Shown: positions 52,268 to 60,526 of the stretch, piece after piece
How the letters are laid out: each line of letters begins with the position of its first letter
Position numbering within the stretch: position 1 is the stretch's first letter
Source: TMED88 sp964515335
GTDB taxonomy: Bacteria > Myxococcota_A > UBA9160 > UBA4427
DNA: 64,000 bases
Reading direction: 5' to 3'
Assembly: GCA_964515335.1 (NCBI GenBank)
Contig: CAZETS010000015.1
Coordinates: 1 to 64,000 of the forward strand
Made by a program: the position numbers and the translations under genes
The notes under the pieces: generated by a model
Databases searched by the model: none
What the model was told of the DNA's origin: nothing
Seen by the model: the letters and a program-made list of their open reading frames with translations, nothing else

Positions 52268-53872
52268 ATGGAGCTTCTTCACCGGATCCGCGCCCTCATC
52301 ATGCCCACGGTGCTCGGGCTGCTTCTCGGCTCGTGGGCCCTCGCCACCTGGGTGTCGCCGGTCTTCGACTGGCTGGCGCTGCTGATGGTGCCGGTCGCCC
52401 TGCTCGCCCTGTACGACCGCTTCCAGCACACGCACTCGGTCATGCGCAACTACCCGCTGCTCGGCCGCATGCGCTACCTGCTCGAGTCGGCCGGCCCCGA
52501 GCTGCATCAGTACTTCGTAGAGAGCAATACCAGCGGCCGCCCGTTCAATCGCGACCAGCGCAACATCATGTACCGGCGCGCGAAGGGCATCCCCGCCGTC
52601 AAGCCCTTCGGGACCGAGCAGGACGTCTACGCCGAAGGCTACGGGTTCATCAGCCACTCGGCCTGGCCGGTGGCCGTCCCCGACGATCCGGCGCGCGAAG
52701 TCCGGGTCACGGTCGGCGGCAAGCAGTGCAGCGTCCCCTACTCGGCGTCGGTGGTGAACGTCTCGGCGATGAGCTTCGGTTCGCTCTCGGCCAACGCCGT
52801 GCTGGCGATCGGCCAGGGCGCGCGCCGCGGCGGCTTCGCACAGAACACCGGCGAGGGCGGGTACAGCCGCTATCACCGCGAGGCCGGCGCGGACATCATC
52901 TGGCAGATCGGCACCGGCTACTTCGGCTGTCGCGGCGGCGACGGCCACTTCGACGCCGCCCGCTTCGAGGAGACGGCGCGGGTCGACGCGATCAAGATGA
53001 TCGAGATCAAGCTCTCACAGGGCGCCAAGCCGGGTCACGGCGGCGTGCTGCCGGGCGCCAAGGTGACACCTGAGATCGCCGAGGCGCGCGGCATCCCGGT
53101 CGGCGTGGACTGCCTGTCGCCGCCCGGCCATACCGCTTTCGCGACGCCGATCGGCCTGCTCGAGTTCGTCGCGCGGCTCCGCGAGCTCTCCGGCGGCAAG
53201 CCCGTGGGCTTCAAGCTCTGCGTCGGCCGTCCCCGGGACGTGCTCGCGATCGCCAAGGCGATGGTCGAGACGGGCATCCGGCCGGACTTCGTCACCGTCG
53301 ACGGCGCCGAGGGCGGCACCGGCGCCGCCCCGATCGAGTTCTCCGACCACCTCGGCTTTCCGCTGCGCGAAGGCCTCCGCTGGGTGCGGAACGCACTCGT
53401 CGGCATCGGGGTGAAGGACGAAGTGCTGATCGCGGCGAGCGGCAAGCGCATGGCGGGCTTCGAGCTCGCACTGGCGTCGGCGCTCGGCGCCGACTGGTGC
53501 AACGTCGCGCGCGGCTTCATGTTCGCGGTCGGCTGCATCCAGTCGCAGAGCTGTCACACCAACAGCTGCCCGGTGGGCGTCGCCACCCAGGACCGGAACC
53601 TGCAGCGGGCGCTCGTCGTGAAGGACAAAGCCGAGCGCGCCTTCAACTTCCACCGGCACACCGTCGAGGACGTCGCCGAGCTGGCCGGCGCCTGCGGGCT
53701 CGCGCATCCCTTCGACTTCGAGCCGAGGCACATCCACGAGCGCGTGAGCCCGCACGAGGTGCTGCGCTTCGACCAGCTCTACGAGTTCACCGAGCCCGGC
53801 CAGCTGCTCGACGGCCACGTACCCGAGTCGATGCAGGAGCACTGGGAGGCCGCGAAGGCGGACCGGTTCTAG
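52268..53872 (+). CDS. FMN-binding glutamate-synthase-family protein
   Basis: A 534-residue protein of the single-domain glutamate synthase family. Two hydrophobic segments at the N-terminus anchor it. The FMN barrel follows (SAMSFGSLSANAVLAIGQGA and TGEGGYSRYH), and the Fe-S cluster Cys lie in CIQSQSCHTNSCPVGVATQ. Members lack the amidotransferase domain of true GltB, so the donor of ammonia or the real substrate is uncertain. AAGGGA precedes the ATG. Confidence 0.87.
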   Translation: MELLHRIRALIMPTVLGLLLGSWALATWVSPVFDWLALLMVPVALLALYDRFQHTHSVMRNYPLLGRMRYLLESAGPELHQYFVESNTSGRPFNRDQRNIMYRRAKGIPAVKPFGTEQDVYAEGYGFISHSAWPVAVPDDPAREVRVTVGGKQCSVPYSASVVNVSAMSFGSLSANAVLAIGQGARRGGFAQNTGEGGYSRYHREAGADIIWQIGTGYFGCRGGDGHFDAARFEETARVDAIKMIEIKLSQGAKPGHGGVLPGAKVTPEIAEARGIPVGVDCLSPPGHTAFATPIGLLEFVARLRELSGGKPVGFKLCVGRPRDVLAIAKAMVETGIRPDFVTVDGAEGGTGAAPIEFSDHLGFPLREGLRWVRNALVGIGVKDEVLIAASGKRMAGFELALASALGADWCNVARGFMFAVGCIQSQSCHTNSCPVGVATQDRNLQRALVVKDKAERAFNFHRHTVEDVAELAGACGLAHPFDFEPRHIHERVSPHEVLRFDQLYEFTEPGQLLDGHVPESMQEHWEAAKADRF

Positions 53873-54018
53873 AAGCCCGGGTCGTTCACGCAACCCGCCG
53901 AGGTCCCGGCGAAGTCTCGACCGATCGCGGCGATCTCGGCCACGAAACGGCCAGCGCCTGCGGGACACCTCTCGGGAGGAGCCCGGGCGCATTCGAGCGC
54001 GGCGGCGTGCCGCGTCGA

Positions 54019-55173
54019 TCAGGCGTGCCGTCGCGTCGACGTCCGGGTCAGCACGAACGCTCCGACGACCAACAGCAGGGCAGCCAGCAGCATCGGCACG
54101 CCGTCCGAGGCGCTCGGCACCACGACGGGGGGCTCGATCTCACAGATGTCGCTGCAGCCGTCGCCGCTCGTCGTGTTGCCGTCGTCGCACTCCTCGCCGA
54201 GACCGACCTGCACGACGCCGTCGCCGCAGAACTCGTTCATGCAGGTGTCCGAGCAGCCGTCCTCGGGAATCGTGTTGCCGTCGTCGCACTCCTCGCTGCC
54301 CTCGATCACGCTGTTGCCGCACACGGCGCCGGCGACGTCGAGCGTCCAGGTGCTGTTGTAGCCGTCCGGGCCGACCGCCCGGCCCCACTCGCTGTACTCG
54401 TCGACGTCCACGTCGCCACGACCCGTCGCATCGTTCACGCCGAAGAGCACACCGGCCTCCTCGCCGCCGCTGGCGCTGCTGCAGATGAAGCCGCTGCAGC
54501 CGTCGTTCGAAAAGGCGTCGAGCTTGAAGTCGATCGTCACGTTGATGGTGGCGTCCCCGGTGCCGGACGCGACGGCCACGCCGACGGCGCTGTCCGAGAA
54601 GGTCTGGCTGCTCTGGCTGTTGTTCGACGGATTGTCGTTGAAGGCCTGGTTGGCGAGCAGGCTCGTGGTCACGTCACCGGAGAGCGTCAGGGCAGAGATG
54701 TGGGCATGGCCGTCGTCCTGGGTGCCCACCGCGCTCGCTGTTCCGTCGCCGTGCAGGCCAAGCAGCCCCATCGCGTCGTGGTCGAGAGAGAGCGTCCAGG
54801 GATCGGCGGGGTCGTCGGTGTCGATCGTGAAGGTGAGCGCGTAGGAGACGTTCAGCTCCTGGTACTCGTTGTTGAAGATGAACGCGTCCACCGCCACCGC
54901 GGCGTCGAACGCAAAGGTGTTGGTCAGCGTCACCACGCCGCCGCCGACGTCCGAGTCGCTGCCGGTGTCGTTCAGCACGGCGACGTTGGTGTCGTTCAGA
55001 CCCGAGGCCTCGAAGCAGGTCGCGCCGTCGGGATAGCCCGCCGTGCTCGCGTTGCTGTGGAGGCTGTCGCCCTGTCCGCAGACGCTGTTGTTGGCGACCG
55101 ACAGGCTGAAGGTATGGGCCTCGGCCGAGCCGGCGGCGAAAAGCAGAAGCAACGCGACGACGAAGAAGCGCAT
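54019..55173 (-). CDS. Secreted DUF4215 Cys-rich-repeat protein
   Basis: A 384-residue surface protein. It has a signal peptide, then a beta-rich domain, then two Myxococcus-type Cys-rich repeats (DUF4215) with the motif CDDGNT (SEECDDGNTIPEDGCSDTC and EECDDGNTTSGDGCSDIC). A C-terminal hydrophobic segment precedes a basic tail (RTSTRRHA), typical of a sorting/anchor signal. The function is unknown. I start at the Met opening the signal (MRFFVVALLLLF). Upstream sequence is poor. Confidence 0.8.
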   Translation of the reverse strand: MRFFVVALLLLFAAGSAEAHTFSLSVANNSVCGQGDSLHSNASTAGYPDGATCFEASGLNDTNVAVLNDTGSDSDVGGGVVTLTNTFAFDAAVAVDAFIFNNEYQELNVSYALTFTIDTDDPADPWTLSLDHDAMGLLGLHGDGTASAVGTQDDGHAHISALTLSGDVTTSLLANQAFNDNPSNNSQSSQTFSDSAVGVAVASGTGDATINVTIDFKLDAFSNDGCSGFICSSASGGEEAGVLFGVNDATGRGDVDVDEYSEWGRAVGPDGYNSTWTLDVAGAVCGNSVIEGSEECDDGNTIPEDGCSDTCMNEFCGDGVVQVGLGEECDDGNTTSGDGCSDICEIEPPVVVPSASDGVPMLLAALLLVVGAFVLTRTSTRRHA

Positions 55174-55707
55174 GGAAGCGGTCCTCTCGGGAGGGCGGCG
55201 CGCGCTGCCGCCGAACAGCGAGCCCGCCGCGATGGATGGATGCTCCATTCTGGGGCCCGGGGGCGGCTCGCGTCAATCGAAGAACCACAGGAAAGCACCG
55301 GGATCCGTCATGACGGTCGATCGTACGAGATCCACCACGAGATCCACTAAAAGGAATCGGACGTCCCTCTTAGTGGACCGGAGCAATTAGTGGACCGGAG
55401 CAATGGCTCGCACCCCGCGAATCGCCCCCAGCGGAGCGGAGAGTGCTCCTCAGGACGATTTCGAGGCCCGTCACGAAGCGTCTGTCTTACAGGCTTCAGG
55501 CGGGTTCCGGCAGACTTCGGGTCCGATCGCGTGAGAGGGCGCCGCCGAGCCATCCTGTGGCCGGCTCGCCCCGGCGCTACCGCAGCGTGTGCGGGTGCTC
55601 GGGCGGCATGACGCGCTCGCCCCGCGACCACTCGGCTGATGGGTTCGTGAGGATGTCTGCGCCCGCTGGTTCCTTACACTGGGCAGATTCCCGGGGGCCG
55701 ACCGAGC
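55174..55707. other. Long divergent intergenic region with a hairpin and direct repeat
   Basis: 534 bp between the DUF4215 gene and the decarboxylase gene. It carries a near-perfect 12-bp inverted repeat and a perfect 17-bp tandem direct repeat, listed separately. No RNA gene or convincing small protein is found. A Rho-independent terminator is not apparent because no U-tract follows the hairpin. Confidence 0.5.
55343..55403. repeat. Inverted repeat joined to a perfect 17-bp tandem direct repeat
   Basis: The left arm TCCACTAAAAGG and the right arm, ending in TTAGTGGA, form a 12-bp stem with one mismatch and a loop of about 10 nt (55343-55377). The right arm continues into TTAGTGGACCGGAGCAA, repeated once more in perfect tandem (55370-55386 and 55387-55403). 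Such nested symmetry in a divergent promoter region suggests an operator, or the scar of a small insertion. Confidence 0.6.
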
Positions 55708-57144
55708 ATGCGAATACCCGAGCGAGGGCTGGGCCGCGAGGCCATCTTCGAGCGACTCGAGCAGTACCGCCAGCAGGACACGCCGTGGCGCGAGGGCCGC
55801 ACGTGGGCGTACGTGTACGACCCCGGCCCCGAAGCCGAGTCGGTCATCAAGGACGCCTACTCGAGCTACCTGGGCGAGAACGGCCTCGACCCGACGGCGT
55901 TCCCCAGCGCGCTGCGCATGGAGAACGAGGTGGTCGCGATGGCGGCCGCACACCTGCACGGCGACGAGGACGTCGTCGGCAACTTCACGAGCGGCGGCAC
56001 CGAGAGCATCATGCTTGCCGTCAAGGCCGCGCGCGACTTCGCGCGCGAGCGGCGGCCCGAGGTCGGGCGACCCGAGATCGTGCTGCCCGAGACGGGTCAC
56101 GCCGCCTTCCAGAAGGCCGCCCACTACCTCGGCGTCGAGCCGGTGGTCGTCGCGGTCGACCCGCAGACCTTCCGCGCCGACGTCGCGGCGATGCGCAAGG
56201 CCATCACGAAGGACACGGTGCTGCTCGTCGGCTCGGCGATCTCGTACGCGCACGGCGTCGTCGATCCGATCGAGGAGATCGCCGCCCTCGCCCAGGAGCG
56301 CGGCCTGCTGTGTCACGTCGACGCCTGCATGGGCGGCTTCCTGCTCGAGTACTTCGAGCGGCTCGGCCGCGAAGTGCCGCGCTTCGATTTCCGGGTGCCG
56401 GGCGTCACCTCGATCTCGATGGACCTGCACAAGTACGCGTTCGCCGCCAAGGGCGCCTCGACGGTCCTCTACCGCAGCGGCGACCTGCGCAAGTACCAGA
56501 TGTACGCATGCTCGAACTGGTCGGGCTACACGGTCATCAACCCGACCGTGCAGAGCTCGAAGAGCGCCGGCCCGATCGCCGGCGCCTGGGCGGGGCTGCA
56601 CTTCCTCGGCGACGACGGCTATCTCGAGATCGCCCGAGGCGTCGCCGAAGCAACCGACCGCATCGCGGCCGCGATCGCCGGCCACCCCGACCTGCGCGTG
56701 CTCGGCGAGCCCCACATGAACCTGCTCTCCTTCGCGTCCGACACGGTGAGCGTCTTCCACATCGCCGACGAGATGAAGGAGCGCGACTGGTACGTGCAGC
56801 CCCAGCTCGCCTACGGGTGCTCGCCGGAGAACATCCATCTCTCCATCAACCCAGCCAGCCTGCACTGGGTGGACGACATGCTCGGCGACCTGGTCGAATG
56901 CGTCGAGAAGGCGCGCACCCTGCCCACGGGCCAGCTCGCGCCGAAGATCAAGGAGGCGTTCGGCAGCCTCCGTCCCGCGGACCTCACCGACGACGTGTTC
57001 CGCGGCATGCTGTCGATGGCGGGGATCACCGGAACCGGACTGCCGGGCCGGATGGCCGAGATCAACGAGGTGCTGAACGCCCTGCCGGTGCCGCTGCGCG
57101 AACGGCTGCTGGTCGAGTACCTGAACGAGCTGTATCGGGCATAG
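55708..57144 (+). CDS. PLP-dependent decarboxylase, sphingosine-1-phosphate-lyase-like
   Basis: A 478-residue pyridoxal-phosphate enzyme of the group II decarboxylase/S1P lyase type. The PLP Lys is Lys242 in SMDLHKYAFAAKG. Cofactor-binding residues lie in GNFTSGGTESIMLAVKAAR, and the Asp that holds the pyridine ring is in HVDACMGGF. Relatives cleave phosphorylated long-chain bases or decarboxylate aromatic and acidic amino acids. The exact substrate is unknown. There is no signal or membrane anchor. Confidence 0.82.
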   Translation: MRIPERGLGREAIFERLEQYRQQDTPWREGRTWAYVYDPGPEAESVIKDAYSSYLGENGLDPTAFPSALRMENEVVAMAAAHLHGDEDVVGNFTSGGTESIMLAVKAARDFARERRPEVGRPEIVLPETGHAAFQKAAHYLGVEPVVVAVDPQTFRADVAAMRKAITKDTVLLVGSAISYAHGVVDPIEEIAALAQERGLLCHVDACMGGFLLEYFERLGREVPRFDFRVPGVTSISMDLHKYAFAAKGASTVLYRSGDLRKYQMYACSNWSGYTVINPTVQSSKSAGPIAGAWAGLHFLGDDGYLEIARGVAEATDRIAAAIAGHPDLRVLGEPHMNLLSFASDTVSVFHIADEMKERDWYVQPQLAYGCSPENIHLSINPASLHWVDDMLGDLVECVEKARTLPTGQLAPKIKEAFGSLRPADLTDDVFRGMLSMAGITGTGLPGRMAEINEVLNALPVPLRERLLVEYLNELYRA

Positions 57145-57196
57145 GGGCGCCGCTACCCGGCCTCGACGAACTCGCCCCGAGTCCTCGATCTCGGAG

Positions 57197-58207
57197 CTAC
57201 GTCGAGCGCACGAACCCCGCGATGGACCGCGCGAGCTCCTCACCGCGCCCCTCCTGCAGGAAGTGGCCGCCGCCGTGGATCCTCGTATGCGGCTGACCCT
57301 TCGCGCCGGGCACGCGCTCGCGAAACAGCGGCTCCATGGCGCCCGTCACGGGATCGTTGTCGCTGAACGCGCAGAGCAGCGGCTTGTCCCACTGCGAGAA
57401 CACCTGCCAGGCACGGCGGTTCGCGGGAACCGACGGATCGTCGGGCAGCGTCGGCACCTGGCTCGGCATCGCGCGCGGGCCCATCTTGAACTCCGGGCCC
57501 GGGAAGGGCGCGTCGTAGGCGGCCACCTCCTCGGGCGTGACGGTTCGGCCGTCGATCGAGCCCGCCACCATCATCCCGACCGGCAGATCCTCGGTCTCCC
57601 AGGTCCACTTCTGCCACGCCGCGAAGGTCTGCTCGGGTCGCGTCGGGTCGGGCTGCGAGAGGGCGGCCGTCACCTCGGGCAGCGTCGGCGTGGGGCCCGA
57701 CGCCCGGTACTCCTTCACGGCCGCCGCGAACTCGTCACTGACGCCTTCCGGCACCGGCAGTCCCGTGTTCGCCACCACCACGCGATCGAAGCGATCCGGA
57801 TTCTCGGCCACCATCCGAAGCCCGATCAGCCCGCCCCAGTCCTGCCCGACGAACGTCGCGCCACGCACGTCGTTCGCGGTGAGCCACGCCGTCATCCAGT
57901 CGACCTGGCGCTGGTAGCTGTAGTCCTCGCGCGCCGCCGGCTTGTCGGAGCGCCCGAAGCCGACCAGGTCGGGCGCGAGCACGCGAAGCCCCGCTCCGGT
58001 CAGCACGGGAATCATGTGGCGGTAGAGATAGCTCCAGGTAGGTTGCCCGTGCATGCACAACACGAGCGCGCCATCCCGCGGTCCCTCGTCGACGTGGTGG
58101 ACGCGCAGGGTGCCGCCCTCGCCGTCGGGCACCTCGGTGTAGTGCGGCGCGAACGGGTAACCGGGCAGTTTCTCGAAGCGCTCGTCGGGGGTGCGCAGGC
58201 TCTTCAT
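57197..58207 (-). CDS. Haloalkane dehalogenase-like alpha/beta hydrolase (HLD-I type)
   Basis: A 336-residue alpha/beta hydrolase with haloalkane dehalogenase features. The oxyanion loop is HGQPTWSYLYR (His53 to Arg63), the nucleophile is Asp123 in VGQDWGG with Trp124 as a halide-contact residue, and the catalytic His is His315 in GGGHFLQE. The Asp-Trp pair at the nucleophile elbow matches DhlA-type enzymes (DhlA Asp124/Trp125). The acid is probably in SDNDPVTG. It may instead be an epoxide hydrolase, which shares the fold, but the nucleophile-Trp pair favours a dehalogenase. Confidence 0.82.
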   Translation of the reverse strand: MKSLRTPDERFEKLPGYPFAPHYTEVPDGEGGTLRVHHVDEGPRDGALVLCMHGQPTWSYLYRHMIPVLTGAGLRVLAPDLVGFGRSDKPAAREDYSYQRQVDWMTAWLTANDVRGATFVGQDWGGLIGLRMVAENPDRFDRVVVANTGLPVPEGVSDEFAAAVKEYRASGPTPTLPEVTAALSQPDPTRPEQTFAAWQKWTWETEDLPVGMMVAGSIDGRTVTPEEVAAYDAPFPGPEFKMGPRAMPSQVPTLPDDPSVPANRRAWQVFSQWDKPLLCAFSDNDPVTGAMEPLFRERVPGAKGQPHTRIHGGGHFLQEGRGEELARSIAGFVRST

Positions 58208-58538
58208 GGGGATATCTCCTCTCGCGGTCGATCCCGGGAGCCTATGTCAGACGGGCGGCGGCGGCAGTAAGATCCCGGCGCGCTGCCGCTCCTGCCGCCC
58301 CTGCCGCCCCTGCCGCCCCTGCCGACAGGAGGGCGCGTCCGGTCGCCGCGCGCTTCCCCGTCGGGGCACGCGAGCCGGCGCTCTCGCCGCGCGGCAGGCT
58401 GGGACCGCAAGTCACCGATCATACGGGGACGATGGCCAGCCATCTCGTCGGGATCGCTGTGCTATTCGTCCCGCCGCAAGTCAGCGGATGCCGGCCATCG
58501 AATCCAGCAGCCAGCACTCCACGATCCAGGAGAGAAAC
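58208..58538. other. Intergenic region with a 9-bp tandem repeat
   Basis: 331 bp between the dehalogenase-like gene and a small exported protein, divergently transcribed. It holds a short repeat array (58283-58327). The reading frame across the array gives Cys-Arg-Pro repeats and is not convincing as a gene. Confidence 0.45.
58283..58327. repeat. Five tandem 9-bp repeats
   Basis: Five units of CTGCCGCCC type are in perfect register. The middle three are identical, and the first and last vary in the final positions (CTC and ACA). Arrays of nine bp keep any overlapping frame open. The array lies about 210-255 bp upstream of the exported protein gene. Confidence 0.7.
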
Positions 58539-59063
58539 ATGCGCGCCATCACCCTGCTTCTTCTCGTGCCGCTCGCCCTGCTGCTCGCGGCCTCTACCGC
58601 CAACGCCAAGAGCTGCTCGACGTTCGCGGTCCTCGAGTCCTACGACCCCGACACGAAGATGCTGAGCCTCAAGATCACCAAGGGCAACTCGCAGAGGTTC
58701 TTTCCGAAGCCCGAGGGATCGGGATCGGCGAACTCGAAGGTCCCGAAGAAGTGCAAGACCCGCATCTTGAAGATGGGCAGCTACGAGGTGCGCTCGAAGG
58801 GCGGGCGGCTCAGCATCACGCAGGTGCGCGAGAACTTCACCGACAACATGCTGAACGACCCGGACGACGAGAGCTGGGTGCCCAGCAAGCTCGACGAGCT
58901 GATCGCGGGCAAGACCAAGGTCGTCGTCGTGCTGCGGCCGATCATGGGCGCCAAGAACAAGAAGAAGCCGCCGCACTGGGTGAGCACGATCTACATGCCC
59001 ATCACCCAGGCCGAGCTCGACGAGATCGCCCGCCTCGACGCGCAGGGCGACGACGTCGACTGA
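58539..59063 (+). CDS. Small exported protein, function unknown
   Basis: A 174-residue exported protein. The signal peptide is clear (MRAITLLLLVPLALLLAAST, cleavage after AKS or NAK). The mature part is Lys-rich with one Cys pair (Cys at about 26 and 67) and a hydrophobic strand FVVVLRP-like region. I recognise no family. A good ribosome-binding site (CCAGGAGAG) supports the ATG. It is convergent with the redoxin selenoprotein gene, 9 bp away. Confidence 0.65.
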   Translation: MRAITLLLLVPLALLLAASTANAKSCSTFAVLESYDPDTKMLSLKITKGNSQRFFPKPEGSGSANSKVPKKCKTRILKMGSYEVRSKGGRLSITQVRENFTDNMLNDPDDESWVPSKLDELIAGKTKVVVVLRPIMGAKNKKKPPHWVSTIYMPITQAELDEIARLDAQGDDVD

Positions 59064-59072
59064 GGGGCCCTC

Positions 59073-60383
59073 TCAGGAACTCTTCCCGTCGCCGGGCCCA
59101 CATCCCCGGCCCGGCCCCTGAGTCGGCGGTTCGGCAGAGCCGGGCTCGCTCGCCGCGACGCGGCTCGCGAAGCCTCGCCGCCGGGCCGCGATCTCGAGCC
59201 GCAAGCTCTTCGCGACGAAGCGGATGAACCCGAGCGGGTGCCGCCGAAGCTTACGCAGCAGCAGCCTGCGCAGGTGAGGGGTGCCGTCGTACCCGCCCTC
59301 GCGCTGCCCGTGCCCGGTGTGGAGCGAGATCGCGGGCACGTCGATCACGTCGAGGGGCAGCTCGAGCGAGAGCCTCTCGGTCTTGGGCAGCAGGCAAGTG
59401 CGATCGTCACAGGCCTGGTAGCGCACGGTGACCTCGATCGACGCGGTCTCGGCGTCGAGCGGACGCACCTCGCTGGCCAGCTCGCCCACCGCATAGAAGG
59501 GCACCCGGATGTCGACCACGCCGCTCCACACCTGCAGGTCGACTCCCAGCTCGTCGAGCCGCAGCGCAGAAGTGGGCGGAAGGATCGGCTCTTCGACGAT
59601 CAGGCCCGGCGGGCCCGCCACCTCGACGCTCGTCGCCAGCATGCCGTCCGGCACCGGCTCGCCGTAGATGTGCAGGCCGTCGTCGAGCTCGAAGCGCACC
59701 ACGAGCTCGCGCCGTATGCCCTGGCGGATCGTGCCGCGGCCGCCGTGGACGGCAGCGGTGATCCGCACCGAGGGCTCGCCGCCGGTCGCCTTCGGCGCAG
59801 CGGCGTCGAGCTGAACGCGGCCGAGCGCCGCATCGATCAGTAGCTCGGGGCTGTCGCGCTTCTTGTAGCTGTCGTGGAAGATCTTCGTGATCACGACGCC
59901 GTGCTCGTCGGTCACGAAGACGCCGGGGTAGGGGATTCCGTACAGCATGCCGTCGCTCTCGTCGAGCTGGTCGTTGAGCACGCCGTAGCGGCGGATCACC
60001 TCGGAGTCCACATCCGAGAGCAACGGGAAGGGAATACGCTGGCGTTCGGCGAAGTCGCGCAGCACCTCTTCGTCGTCGTACGAGATCGCGTAGAGGACGA
60101 GGCCCGCTGCCTCGAACTTCTCGAAGGCATCGCGCAGCTCACCGAGCTGCGTCCAGCAGGGGGGTCACCAGACCGCGGATCGATAGAAGACGACCGCCGC
60201 CCTTCGCCCGGCGCGATGCTCGTGGAAGCGCACGCGATTCCCGAAGGCATCCGGCAGATCGAAGTCGGGCAGGCACTCGCCCGGCTCGGGACCGACGACT
60301 CGACCCGCCGGCAGCCCGGCGCGTCCGGGATGTCCCAACGGCGCCGGCGCGTCGAAACCCAGCTCGTCTCGCTCGACCGCCAT
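59073..60383 (-). CDS. Redoxin selenoprotein fused to a DsbD-alpha-like domain
   Basis: Read through the in-frame TGA at 60165-60167, this is a 436-residue protein. Residues 1 to about 190 form an AhpC/TSA-type thioredoxin fold, where the active site is RSAVW-U73-PPC76, a selenocysteine version of CPPC. The sequence continues smoothly (TQLGELRDAFEKFE). Residues about 205-360 resemble the DsbD N-terminal domain (RITAAVHGGRG to RYQACDDRTCLLPKTERL). Together these suggest a reductant-driven peroxide- or disulfide-reducing protein. A perfect 8-bp hairpin follows the TGA (60133-60151). The start has AGGTGA upstream. There is no signal peptide. Confidence 0.82.
60133..60151 (-). promoter_or_regulatory. 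Candidate bacterial SECIS hairpin for the redoxin selenoprotein
   Basis: Starting 13 nt after the UGA, the mRNA reads CGCAGCUC-GGU-GAGCUGCG, a perfect 8-bp stem closed by a 3-nt GGU loop. It has the same spacing class and loop chemistry as the hairpin in the GrdB-like gene. Confidence 0.65.
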
Positions 60384-60526
60384 GTTTCACCTGCCCTTCT
60401 ACGGACCTTCGCGAAGCCCGGCCCCCGGAGCCTATCCCAATCCGCCCCTCGCCGTGCTGCACGCGACGCCGCCGGGAGGGCTCGGGTTCGCCGCCCTACC
60501 GGCGCCCGCACTCGGGTGCGGACCGA

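Noticed and set aside
58191..58538. Longer N-terminus for the exported protein at 58539
   Set aside because: The upstream frame reads through the 9-bp repeat as Cys-Arg-Pro repeats. The signal peptide starts cleanly at 58539 behind a good ribosome-binding site.
60165..60167. Frameshift or stop mutation in the redoxin gene
   Set aside because: Reading frame is kept on both sides and the stop replaces the first Cys of a CPPC site.
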